From: Euwallacea fornicatus
Taxonomy: Eukaryota; Arthropoda; Insecta; Coleoptera; Curculionidae
Assembly (NCBI RefSeq): GCF_040115645.1
Contig: NW_027096010.1
Coordinates: 1,178,001-1,242,000 of the forward strand
Reading direction: 5' to 3'
DNA length: 64,000 nt
The translations under genes were made by a program, and so were the position numbers. The notes under the pieces were generated by a model. It saw nothing but the letters and a program-made list of their open reading frames with translations. It was not told the origin of the DNA and ran no database searches. Within the stretch, counting starts at the first letter, position 1, and each line of letters starts with the position of its first letter. Shown piece after piece: positions 1 through 11,966 of the stretch.

Positions 1-176
1 ACTTTGAAGCTCGATAACTTCGGCAAATGAGGACCAAATTTGTTAAATAAAGTGTCAAATTAATCAGCTCGACGAGATCTTTCGGATGTCACAACAAATT
101 ATTATTATATCTTGTAGAATTTCCAAGAAAAATAGTACATTATGTGCTCAAACAAACAACTTTTGTGACTTTTCAA
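1..176 (+). repeat. Reference monomer and map of conserved and variable parts
   Basis: Phase chosen here so that the unit starts at ACTTTGAAGC. Positions 1-29 (to CAAATGA) and about 35-65 are almost invariant in the window. Position 31 switches G/A (GAGG or GAAG); the AAATAAA/AAACAAA site lies near position 49; GTTAAA/CTTAAA near 43. Positions about 66-125 carry most variant marks: GACGAG, GATGAG or GCCGAG; AGATCT, AGGTCT or ATCATTC; TTCGGATGTC, TTCGGGTGTTAC or TTCAGGATGAC; ATTGC, ATCGC or ATATC; GTTGAA, GTAGAA or GTTCAA. Positions 126-176 vary at AAGAAAAAT/AAGAACAAT, TACATTATG/TACAATATG/TACTTTATG, CACAC/AACAA, and CTCTTGTGACTTTTC/CTTTTTTGATTATTC. This first unit is the AAATAAA, ATATC, GTAGAA type. 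The start point is a convention, not a biological boundary. Confidence 0.93.
18..34 (+). other. Partial CENP-B-box-like site (one per monomer)
   Basis: CTTCGGCAAATGAGGAC compared with the known essential pattern NTTCGNNNNANNCGGGN agrees at seven of nine fixed positions (TTCG, A and the middle GG) and fails at the first and last of CGGG. GAAG monomers agree at six. The TTCGGCAAATGA part is nearly constant throughout the array. CENP-B binding to this degenerate site is not established, and plants have no proven CENP-B; treat this as a resemblance only. Confidence 0.3.
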
Positions 177-2464
177 ACTTTGAAGCTCGATAACTTCTTC
201 AAATGAAGACCAAATTTGTTAAACAAAGTGTCAAATTAATCAGCTCGCCGAGATCTTCAGGATGTCACAACAAATCATTATTGCATCTTGTTGAATTTCC
301 AAGAACAATAGTACATTATGTGCTCAAACACACAACTTTTGTGACTTTTCAAACTTTGAAGCTCGATAACTTCGGCAAATGAGGACCACATTTCTTAAAC
401 AAAGTGTCAAATTAATCAGCTCGACGAGATCATTCGGACGTCACAACAAATCATTATTATATCTTGTTCAATTTCCAAGAAAAATAGTACTTTATGTGCT
501 CAAACACACAACTTTTGTGACTTTTCAAACTTTGAAGCTCGATAACTTCGGCAAATGAGGACCAAATTTGTTAAACAAAGTGTCAAATTAATCAGCTCGA
601 CGAGATCTTTCGGATGTCACAATAAATCATTATTGCATCTTGTTGAATTTCCAAGAAAAATAGTACAATATGTGCTCAAACACACAACTTTTGTGACTTT
701 TCAAACTTTGAAGCTCGATAACTTCGGCAAATGAGGACCAAATTTGTTAAATAAAGTGTCAAATTAATCAGCTCGATGAGATCTTCAGGGTGACACAACA
801 AATCATTATTGCATCTTGTTGAATTTCCAAGAAAAATAGTACATTATGTGCTCAAACACACAACTCTTGTGACTTTTCAAACTTTGAAGCTCGATAACTT
901 CGGCAAATGAAGACCAAATTTGTTAAACAAAGTGTCAAATTAATCAGCTCGACGAGGTCTTCAGGGTGACACAACAAATCATTATTGCATCTTGTTGAAT
1001 TTCCAAGAAAAATAGTACATTATGTGCTCAAACACACAACTCTTGTGACTTTTCAAACTTTGAAGCTCGATAACTTCGGCAAATGAGGACCAAATTTGTT
1101 AAATAAAGTGTCAAATTAATCAGCTCGATGAGATCTTCAGGATGACACAACAAATCATTATTGCATCTTGTTGAATTTCCAAGAAAAATAGTACATTATG
1201 TGCTCAAACACACAACTCTTGTGACTTTTCAAACTTTGAAGCTCGATAACTTCGGCAAATGAAGACCAAATTTGTTAAACAAAGTGTCAAATTAATCAGC
1301 TCGACGAGATCTTTCGGATGTCACAATAAATCATTATTGCATCTTGTTGAATTTCCAAGAAAAATAGTACAATATGTGCTCAAACACACAACTTTTGTGA
1401 CTTTTCAAACTTTGAAGCTCGATAACTTCGGCAAATGAGGACCAAATTTGTTAAATAAAGTGTCAAATTAATCAGCTCGATGAGATCTTCAGGATGACAC
1501 AACAAATCATTATTGCATCTTGTTGAATTTCCAAGAAAAATAGTACATTATGTGCTCAAACACACAACTCTTGTGACTTTTCAAACTTTGAAGCTCGATA
1601 ACTTCGGCAAATGAAGATCAAATTTGTTAAACAAAGTGTCAAATTAATCAGCTCGACGAGGTCTTTCGGGTGTTACAATAAATCATTATTGCATCTTGTT
1701 GAATTTCCAAGAACAATAGTACATTATGTGCTCAAACACACAACTTTTGTGACTTTTCAAACTTTGAAGCTCGATAACTTCGGCAAATGAGGACCAAATT
1801 TGTTAAATAAAGTGTCAAATTAATCAGCTCGATGAGATCTTCAGGATGACACAACAAATCATTATTGCATCTTGTTGAATTTCCAAGAAAAATAGTACAT
1901 TATGTGCTCAAACACACAACTCTTGTGACTTTTCAAACTTTGAAGCTCGATAACTTCGGCAAATGAAGACCAAATTTGTTAAACAAAGTGTCAAATTAAT
2001 CAGCTCGACGAGATCTTTCGGATGTCACAATAAATCATTATTGCATCTTGTTGAATTTCCAAGAAAAATAGTACAATATGTGCTCAAACACACAACTTTT
2101 GTGACTTTTCAAACTTTGAAGCTCGATAACTTCGGCAAATGAGGACCAAATTTGTTAAATAAAGTGTCAAATTAATCAGCTCGATGAGATCTTCAGGATG
2201 ACACAACAAATCATTATTGCATCTTGTTGAATTTCCAAGAAAAATAGTACATTATGTGCTCAAACACACAACTCTTGTGACTTTTCAAACTTTGAAGCTC
2301 GATAACTTCGGCAAATGAAGACCAAATTTGTTAAACAAAGTGTCAAATTAATCAGCTCGACGAGGTCTTTCGGATGTCACAATAAATCATTATCGCATCT
2401 TGTTGAATTTCCAAGAACAATAGTACATTATGTGCTCAAACACACAACTTTTTTGATTATTCAA

Positions 2465-4576
2465 ACTTTGAAGCTCGATAACTTCGGCAAATGAGGACCA
2501 AATTTGTTAAATAAAGTGTCAAATTAATCAGCTCGACGAGATCTTTCGGATGTCACAACAAATTATTATTATATCTTGTAGAATTTCCAAGAAAAATAGT
2601 ACATTATGTGCTCAAACAAACAACTTTTGTGACTTTTCAAACTTTGAAGCTCGATAACTTCGGCAAATGAAGACCAAATTTGTTAAACAAAGTGTCAAAT
2701 TAATCAGCTCGCCGAGATCTTCAGGATGTCACAACAAATCATTATTGCATCTTGTTGAATTTCCAAGAACAATAGTACATTATGTGCTCAAACACACAAC
2801 TTTTGTGACTTTTCAAACTTTGAAGCTCGATAACTTCGGCAAATGAGGACCACATTTCTTAAACAAAGTGTCAAATTAATCAGCTCGACGAGATCATTCG
2901 GACGTCACAACAAATCATTATTATATCTTGTTCAATTTCCAAGAAAAATAGTACTTTATGTGCTCAAACACACAACTTTTGTGACTTTTCAAACTTTGAA
3001 GCTCGATAACTTCGGCAAATGAGGACCAAATTTGTTAAACAAAGTGTCAAATTAATCAGCTCGACGAGATCTTTCGGATGTCACAATAAATCATTATTGC
3101 ATCTTGTTGAATTTCCAAGAAAAATAGTACAATATGTGCTCAAACACACAACTTTTGTGACTTTTCAAACTTTGAAGCTCGATAACTTCGGCAAATGAGG
3201 ACCAAATTTGTTAAATAAAGTGTCAAATTAATCAGCTCGATGAGATCTTCAGGGTGACACAACAAATCATTATTGCATCTTGTTGAATTTCCAAGAAAAA
3301 TAGTACATTATGTGCTCAAACACACAACTCTTGTGACTTTTCAAACTTTGAAGCTCGATAACTTCGGCAAATGAAGACCAAATTTGTTAAACAAAGTGTC
3401 AAATTAATCAGCTCGACGAGGTCTTCAGGGTGACACAACAAATCATTATTGCATCTTGTTGAATTTCCAAGAAAAATAGTACATTATGTGCTCAAACACA
3501 CAACTCTTGTGACTTTTCAAACTTTGAAGCTCGATAACTTCGGCAAATGAGGACCAAATTTGTTAAATAAAGTGTCAAATTAATCAGCTCGATGAGATCT
3601 TCAGGATGACACAACAAATCATTATTGCATCTTGTTGAATTTCCAAGAAAAATAGTACATTATGTGCTCAAACACACAACTCTTGTGACTTTTCAAACTT
3701 TGAAGCTCGATAACTTCGGCAAATGAAGACCAAATTTGTTAAACAAAGTGTCAAATTAATCAGCTCGACGAGATCTTTCGGATGTCACAATAAATCATTA
3801 TTGCATCTTGTTGAATTTCCAAGAAAAATAGTACAATATGTGCTCAAACACACAACTTTTGTGACTTTTCAAACTTTGAAGCTCGATAACTTCGGCAAAT
3901 GAGGACCAAATTTGTTAAATAAAGTGTCAAATTAATCAGCTCGATGAGATCTTCAGGATGACACAACAAATCATTATTGCATCTTGTTGAATTTCCAAGA
4001 AAAATAGTACATTATGTGCTCAAACACACAACTTTTGTGACTATTCAAACTTTGAAGCTCGATAACTTCGGCAAATGAAGACCAAATTTGTTAAACAAAG
4101 TGTAAAATTAATCAGCTCGACGAGATCTTTCGGGTGTTACAATAAATCATTATTGCATCTTGTTGAATTTCCAAGAAAAATAGTACATTATGTGCTCAAA
4201 CACACAACTTTTGTGACTATTCAAACTTTGAAGCTCGATAACTTCGGCAAATGAGGACCAAATTTGTTAAATAAAGTGTCAAATTAATCAGCTCGATGAG
4301 ATCTTCCGGGTGACACAACAAATAATTATTGCATCTTGTTGAATTTCCATGAAAAATAGTACATTATGTGCTCAAACACACAACTCTTGTGACTTTTCAA
4401 ACTTTGAAGCTCGATAACTTCGGCAAATGAAGACCAAATTTGTTAAACAAAGTGTCAAATTAATCAGCTCGACGAGGTCTTTCGGATGTCACAATAAATC
4501 ATTATCGCATCTTGTTGAATTTCCAAGAACAATAGTACATTATGTGCTCAAACACACAACTTTTTTGATTATTCAA
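2465..4576. repeat. Higher-order block of 12 monomers, relative of the 14-mer
   Basis: The first nine monomers match the order in 1-1584 closely, including the GCCGAG second unit, the ACCACATTTC third unit and the TACAATATG fourth unit. The tail differs: units with GTGACTATTC and GTGTAAAATT appear, and two monomers are missing relative to the 14-mer. It ends with the same TTTTTTGATTATTC monomer. Loss of a whole number of monomers is what unequal exchange would give. Confidence 0.88.
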
Positions 4577-6512
4577 ACTTTGAAGCTCGATAACTTCGGC
4601 AAATGAGGACCAAATTTGTTAAATAAAGTGTCAAATTAATCAGCTCGACGAGATCTTTCGGATGTCACAACAAATTATTATTATATCTTGTAGAATTTCC
4701 AAGAAAAATAGTACATTATGTGCTCAAACAAACAACTTTTGTGACTTTTCAAACTTTGAAGCTCGATAACTTCGGCAAATGAAGACCAAATTTGTTAAAC
4801 AAAGTGTCAAATTAATCAGCTCGCCGAGATCTTCAGGATGTCACAACAAATCATTATTGCATCTTGTTGAATTTCCAAGAACAATAGTATATTATGTGCT
4901 CAAACACACAACTTTTGTGACTTTTCAAACTTTGAAGCTCGATAACTTCGGCAAATGAGGACCACATTTCTTAAACAAAGTGTCAAATTAATCAGCTCGA
5001 CGAGATCATTCGGACGTCACAACAAATCATTATTATATCTTGTTCAATTTCCAAGAAAAATAGTACTTTATGTGCTCAAACACACAACTTTTGTGACTTT
5101 TCAAACTTTGAAGCTCGATAACTTCGGCAAATGAGGACCAAATTTGTTAAACAAAGTGTCAAATTAATCAGCTCGACGAGATCTTTCGGATGTCACAATA
5201 AATCATTATTGCATCTTGTTGAATTTCCAAGAAAAATAGTACAATATGTGCTCAAACACACAACTTTTGTGACTTTTCAAACTTTGAAGCTCGATAACTT
5301 CGGCAAATGAGGACCAAATTTGTTAAATAAAGTGTCAAATTAATCAGCTCGATGAGATCTTCAGGGTGACACAACAAATCATTATTGCATCTTGTTGAAT
5401 TTCCAAGAAAAATAGTACATTATGTGCTCAAACACACAACTCTTGTGACTTTTCAAACTTTGAAGCTCGATAACTTCGGCAAATGAAGACCAAATTTGTT
5501 AAACAAAGTGTCAAATTAATCAGCTCGACGAGGTCTTTCGGGTGTTACAATAAATCATTATTGCATCTTGTTGAATTTCCAAGAAAAATAGTACAATATG
5601 TGCTCAAACACACAACTCTTGTGACTTTTCAAACTTTGAAGCTCGATAACTTCGGCAAATGAAGACCAAATTTGTTAAACAAAGTGTCAAATTAATCAGC
5701 TCCACGAGATGTTTAAGATGCCACAACACATCATGACTGAATCTTGTTGAATTTACAAGAAAAATTGTACATTAAGTCCTCAAACACACAACTCTTGTGA
5801 CTTTTCAAACTTTGATGCTCGATAACTTCGGCAAATGAGGACCAAATTTCTTAAACAAAGTGTCAAATTAATCAGCTCGACGAGATCTTTCGGATGTCAC
5901 AATAAATCATTATTGCATCTTGTTGAATTTCCAAGAAAAATAGTACAATATGTGCTCAAACACACAACTTTTGTGACTTTTCAAACTTTGAAGCTCGATA
6001 ACTTCGGCAAATGAGGACCAAATTTGTTAAATAAAGTGTCAAATTAATCAGCTCGATGAGATCTTCAGGATGACACAACAAATCATTATTGCATCTTGTT
6101 GAATTTCCAAGAAAAATAGTACATTATGTGCTCAAACACACAACTCTTGTGACTTTTCAAACTTTGAAGCTCGATAACTTCGGCAAATGAAGACCAAATT
6201 TGTTAAACAAAGTGTCAAATTAATCAGCTCGACGAGGTCTTTCGGGTGTTACAATAAATCATTATTGCATCTTGTTGAATTTCCAAGAAAAATAGTACAT
6301 TATGTGCTCAAACACACAACTCTTGTGACTTTTCAAACTTTGAAGCTCGATAACTTCGGCAAATGAAGACCAAATTTGTTAAACAAAGTGTCAAATTAAT
6401 CAGCTCGACGAGGTCTTTCGGATGTCACAATAAATCATTATCGCATCTTGTTGAATTTCCAAGAACAATAGTACATTATGTGCTCAAACACACAACTTTT
6501 TTGATTATTCAA
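4577..6512. repeat. Higher-order block of 11 monomers with a divergent unit
   Basis: It opens with the same five monomers as the two preceding blocks. The sixth is a GGGTGTTAC type. The seventh (5633-5808) is the divergent subfamily with GCTCCACGAG and ATCATGACTG. The block ends at the TTTTTTGATTATTC monomer, 11 x 176 bp after its start. Confidence 0.87.
5633..5808. repeat. Divergent monomer subfamily, first copy
   Basis: It carries a joint set of changes: GCTCCACGAGATG, TTTAAGATGCCACAAC, ACATCATGACTGAATC, GAATTTACAAG, AATTGTACATTAAGTCC, and then TTTGATGCTCG at the start of the next unit. Full copies also lie at 9328-9503, 10384-10559, 12495-12670, 14959-15134, 20064-20239, 21648-21823 and 22528-22703. 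None was seen right of 22.7 kb. It shares TAAGATG and ACATCATGA with the right-half palindrome monomers, which suggests a common older lineage. Confidence 0.9.
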
Positions 6513-8271
6513 ACTTTGAAGCTCGATAACTTCGGCAAATGAGGACCAAATTTGTTAAATAAAGTGTCAAATTAATCAGCTCGACGAGATCTTTCGGATG
6601 TCACAACAAATTATTATTATATCTTGTAGAATTTCCAAGAAAAATAGTACATTATGTGCTCAAACAAACAACTTTTGTGACTTTTCAAACTTTGAAGCTC
6701 GATAACTTCGGCAAATGAAGACCAAATTTGTTAAACAAAGTGTCAAATTAATCAGCTCGCCGAGATCTTCAGGATGTCACAACAAATCATTATTGCATCT
6801 TGTTGAATTTCCAAGAACAATAGTACATTATGTGCTCAAACACACAACTTTTTTGATTATTCAAACTTTGAAGCTCGATAACTTCGGCAAATGAGGACCA
6901 AATTTGTTAAATAAAGTGTCAAATTAATCAGCTCGACGAGATCTTTCGGATGTCACAACAAATTATTATTATATCTTGTAGAATTTCCAAGAAAAATAGT
7001 ACATTATGTGCTCAAACACACAACTCTTGTGACTTTTCAAACTTTGAAGCTCGATAACTTCGGCAAATGAAGACCAAATTTGTTAAACAAAGTGTCAAAT
7101 TAATCAGCTCGACGAGGTCTTTCGGGTGTTACAATAAATCATTATTGCATCTTGTTGAATTTCCAAGAAAAATAGTACATTATGTGCTCAAACACACAAC
7201 TCTTGTGACTTTTCAAACTTTGAAGCTCGATAACTTCGGCAAATGAAGACCAAATTTGTTAAACAAAGTGTCAAATTAATCAGCTCGACGAGGTCTTTCG
7301 GGTGTTACAATAAATCATTATTGCATCTTGTTGAATTTCCAAGAAAAATAGTACATTATGTGCTCAAACACACAACTTTTGTGACTATTCAAACTTTGAA
7401 GCTCGATAACTTCGGCAAATGAAGACCAAATTTGTTAAACAAAGTGTAAAATTAATCAGCTCGACGAGATCTTTCGGATGTCATAATAAATCATTATTGC
7501 ATCTTGTTGAATTTCCAAGAAAAATAGTACAATATGTGCTCAAACACACAACTCTTGTGACTTTTCAAACTTTGAAGCTCGATAACTTCGGCAAATGAGG
7601 ACCAAATTTCTTAAACAAAGTGTCAAATTAATCAGCTCGATGAGATCTTCAGGATGACACAATAAATCATTATCGCATCTTGTTGAATTTCCAAGAACAA
7701 TAGTACATTATGTGCTCAAACACACAACTTTTGTGACTTTTCAAACTTTGAAGCTCGATAACTTCGGCAAATGAGGACCACATTTCTTAAACAAAGTGTC
7801 AAATTAATCAGCTCGACGAGATCATTCGGACGTCACAACAAATCATTATTATATCTTGTTCAATTTCCAAGAAAAATAGTACATTATGTGCTCAAACACA
7901 CGACTCTTGTGACTTTTCAAATATTGAAGCTCGATAACTTCGCAAATGAGGACCAAATTTGTTAAATAAAGTGTCAAATTAATCAGCTCGACGAGATCTT
8001 TCGGATGTCACAACAAATTATTATTATATCTTGTAGAATTTCCAAGAAAAATAGTACATTATGTGCTCAAACAAACAACTTTTGTGACTTTTCAAACTTT
8101 GAAGCTCGATAACTTCGGCAAATGAAGACCAAATTTGTTAAACAAAGTGTCAAATTAATCAGCTCGACGAGGTCTTTCGGATGTCACAATAAATCATTAT
8201 CGCATCTTGTTGAATTTCCAAGAACAATAGTACATTATGTGCTCAAACACACAACTTTTTTGATTATTCAA
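6513..8271. repeat. Rearranged stretch of ten monomers, one base short
   Basis: After only two monomers a second TTTTTTGATTATTC mark occurs (next start 6865), then eight more monomers follow to 8271. Total length is 1,759 bp, i.e. ten monomers minus one base; the missing base is in CTTCGCAAATG at about 7941, where other units read CTTCGGCAAATG. The order of variants does not match the blocks to the left, so this is a shuffled zone. Confidence 0.83.
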
Positions 8272-11200
8272 ACTTTGAAGCTCGATAACTTCGGCAAATG
8301 AGGACCAAATTTGTTAAATAAAGTGTCAAATTAATCAGCTCGACGAGATCTTTCGGATGTCACAACAAATTATTATTATATCTTGTAGAATTTCCAAGAA
8401 AAATAGTACATTATGTGCTCAAACAAACAACTTTTGTGACTTTTCAAACTTTGAAGCTCGATAACTTCGGCAAATGAAGACCAAATTTGTTAAACAAAGT
8501 GTCAAATTAATCAGCTCGCCGAGATCTTCAGGATGTCACAACAAATCATTATTGCATCTTGTTGAATTTCCAAGAACAATAGTACATTATGTGCTCAAAC
8601 ACACAACTTTTGTGACTTTTCAAACTTTGAAGCTCGATAACTTCGGCAAATGAGGACCACATTTCTTAAACAAAGTGTCAAATTAATCAGCTCGACGAGA
8701 TCATTCGGACGTCACAACAAATCATTATTATATCTTGTTCAATTTCCAAGAAAAATAGTACTTTATGTGCTCAAACACACAACTTTTGTGACTTTTCAAA
8801 CTTTGAAGCTCGATAACTTCGGCAAATGAGGACCAAATTTGTTAAACAAAGTGTCAAATTAATCAGCTCGACGAGATCTTTCGGATGTCACAATAAATCA
8901 TTATTGCATCTTGTTGAATTTCCAAGAAAAATAGTACAATATGTGCTCAAACACACAACTTTTGTGACTTTTCAAACTTTGAAGCTCGATAACTTCGGCA
9001 AATGAGGACCAAATTTGTTAAATAAAGTGTCAAATTAATCAGCTCGATGAGATCTTCAGGGTGACACAACAAATCATTATTGCATCTTGTTGAATTTCCA
9101 AGAAAAATAGTACATTATGTGCTCAAACACACAACTCTTGTGACTTTTCAAACTTTGAAGCTCGATAACTTCGGCAAATGAAGACCAAATTTGTTAAACA
9201 AAGTGTCAAATTAATCAGCTTGACGAGGTCTTTCGGGTGATACAATAAATCATTATTGCATCTTGTTGAATTTCCAAGAAAAATAGTACAATATGTGCTC
9301 AAACACACAACTCTTGTGACTTTTCAAACTTTGAAGCTCGATAACTTCGGCAAATGAAGACCAAATTTGTTAAACAAAGTGTCAAATTAATCAGCTCCAC
9401 GAGATGTTTAAGATGCCACAACACATCATGACTGAATCTTGTTGAATTTACAAGAAAAATTGTACATTAAGTCCTCAAACACACAACTCTTGTGACTTTT
9501 CAAACTTTGATGCTCGATAACTTCGGCAAATGAGGACCAAATTTCTTAAACAAAGTGTCAAATTAATCAGCTCGACGAGATCTTTCGGATGTCACAACAA
9601 ATCATTATTATATCTTGTTCAATTTCCAAGAAAAATAGTACTTTATGTGCTCAAACACACAACTTTTGTGACTTTTCAAACTTTGAAGCTCGATAACTTC
9701 GGCAAATGAAGACCAAATTTGTTAAACAAAGTGTCAAATTAATCAGCTCGCCGAGATCTTCAGGATGTCACAACAAATCATTATTGCATCTTGTTGAATT
9801 TCCAAGAAAAATAGTACAATATGTGCTCAAACACACAACTTTTGTGACTTTTCAAACTTTGAAGCTCGATAACTTCGGCAAATGAGGACCAAATTTGTTA
9901 AATAAAGTGTCAAATTAATCAGCTCGATGAGATCTTCAGGATGACACAACAAATCATTATTGCATCTTGTTGAATTTCCAAGAAAAATAGTACATTATGT
10001 GCTCAAACACACAACTCTTGTGACTTTTCAAACTTTGAAGCTCGATAACTTCGGCAAATGAAGACCAAATTTGTTAAACAAAGTGTCAAATTAATCAGCT
10101 CGACGAGGTCTTTCGGGTGTTACAATAAATCATTATTGCATCTTGTTGAATTTCCAAGAAAAATAGTACATTATGTGCTCAAACACACAACTCTTGTGAC
10201 TTTTCAAACTTTGAAGCTCGATAACTTCGGCAAATGAAGACCAAATTTGTTAAACAAAGTGTCAAATTAATCAGCTCGATGAGATCTTTCGGGTGATACA
10301 ATAAATCATTATTGCATCTTGTTGAATTTCCAAGAAAAATAGTACAATATGTGCTCAAACACACAACTCTTGTGACTTTTCAAACTTTGAAGCTCGATAA
10401 CTTCGGCAAATGAAGACCAAATTTGTTAAACAAAGTGTCAAATTAATCAGCTCCACGAGATGTTTAAGATGCCACAACACATCATGACTGAATCTTGTTG
10501 AATTTACAAGAAAAATTGTACATTAAGTCCTCAAACACACAACTCTTGTGACTTTTCAAACTTTGATGCTCGATAACTTCGGCAAATGAGGACCACATGT
10601 CTTAAACAAAGTGTCAAATTAATCAGCTCGACGAGATCATTCGGACGTCACAACAAATCATTATTATATCTTGTAGAATTTCCAAGAAAAATATTACATT
10701 ATGTGCTCAAACACACAACTTTTGTGACTATTCAAATTTTGAAGCTCGATAACTTCGGCAAATGAGGACCAAATTTCTTAAACAAAGTGTCAAATTAATC
10801 AGCTCGACGAGATCATTCTGATGTCACAATAAATCATTATTGCATCTTGTTGAATTTCCAAGAAAAATAGTACAATATGTGCTCAAACACACAACTTTTG
10901 TGACTTTTCAAACTTTGAAGCTCGATAACTTCGGCAAATGAGGACCAAATTTGTTAAATAAAGTGTCAAATTAATCAGCTCGATGAGATCTTCAGGATGA
11001 CACAACAAATCATTATTGCATCTTGTTGAATTTCCAAGAAAAATAGTACATTATGTGCTCAAACACACAACTCTTGTGACTTTTCAAACTTTGAAGCTCG
11101 ATAACTTCGGCAAATGAAGACCAAATTTGTTAAACAAAGTGTCAAATTAATCAGCTCGACGAGGTCTTTCGGGTGTTACAATAAATCATTATTGCATCTT

Positions 11201-11966
11201 GTTGAATTTCCAAGAAAAATAGTACATTATGTGCTCAAACACACAACTTTTGTGACTATTCAAACTTTGAAGCTCGATAACTTCGGCAAATGAAGACCAA
11301 ATTTGTTAAACAAAGTGTAAAATTAATCAGCTCGACGAGATCTTTCGGATGTCATAATAAATCATTATTGCATCTTGTTGAATTTCCAAGAAAAATAGTA
11401 CAATATGTGCTCAAACACACAACTCTTGTGACTTTTCAAACTTTGAAGCTCGATAACTTCGGCAAATGAGGACCAAATTTCTTAAACAAAGTGTCAAATT
11501 AATCAGCTCGATGAGATCTTCAGGATGACACAATAAATCATTATCGCATCTTGTTGAATTTCCAAGAAAAATAGTACATTATGTGCTCAAACACACGACT
11601 CTTGTGACTTTTCAAATATTGAAGCTCGATAACTTCGCAAATGAGGACCAAATTTGTTAAATAAAGTGTCAAATTAATCAGCTCGACGAGATCTTTCGGA
11701 TGTCACAACAAATTATTATTATATCTTGTAGAATTTCCAAGAAAAATAGTACATTATGTGCTCAAACAAACAACTTTTGTGACTTTTCAAACTTTGAAGC
11801 TCGATAACTTCGGCAAATGAAGACCAAATTTGTTAAACAAAGTGTCAAATTAATCAGCTCGACGAGGTCTTTCGGATGTCACAATAAATCATTATCGCAT
11901 CTTGTTGAATTTCCAAGAACAATAGTACATTATGTGCTCAAACACACAACTTTTTTGATTATTCAA
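8272..11966. repeat. Long higher-order block of 21 monomers
   Basis: It starts with the same leading monomers as 4577 and runs 21 monomers minus one base to the next TTTTTTGATTATTC mark. It holds two divergent-subfamily monomers (9328-9503 and 10384-10559), spaced 1,056 bp (six monomers). The one-base deletion seen at about 7941 recurs at about 11636, with the same neighbouring CAAATATTG variant, so the two sites share ancestry. Confidence 0.85.

Larger units (their letters stand above)
1..2464. repeat. Higher-order block of 14 monomers
   Basis: The monomer series starting at 1 reappears at 2465, exactly 14 x 176 bp on. The last monomer is marked by TTTTTTGATTATTC before the next start. From 705 to the end, monomers mostly alternate between GAGG/AAATAAA/GATGAG and GAAG/AAACAAA/GACGAG types, so a 352-bp dimer rhythm is visible. 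A private change at 198-199 (TTCGGC to TTCTTC) distinguishes this copy from its relatives. Confidence 0.9.

Noticed and set aside
40..56. AATAAA motifs as polyadenylation signals
   Set aside because: AAATAAAG and AATAAATC occur in many monomers simply because the sequence is A+T-rich; no transcription unit supports them.
2441..2464. T-run in CTTTTTTGATTATTC as an RNA polymerase III terminator
   Set aside because: Six T on the plus strand, but no upstream promoter elements; it is used here only as a variant marker.
7771..7965. Plus-strand frame of 64 codons
   Set aside because: It spans one monomer and part of the next; it is open only because of local variants and the one-base deletion near 7941. 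No sign of coding selection.
9123..9308. Minus-strand open frames of 61-69 codons recurring at about 9.1, 10.2, 14.8, 18.5, 19.1, 19.4, 21.4, 27.0, 32.1 and 44.3 kb as possible small genes
   Set aside because: They lie wholly in satellite monomers, at equivalent places of duplicated units. 176 is not a multiple of three, so each frame shifts at every monomer and soon meets a stop. No ribosome-binding or promoter context, no known domain, and single variants open or close them.
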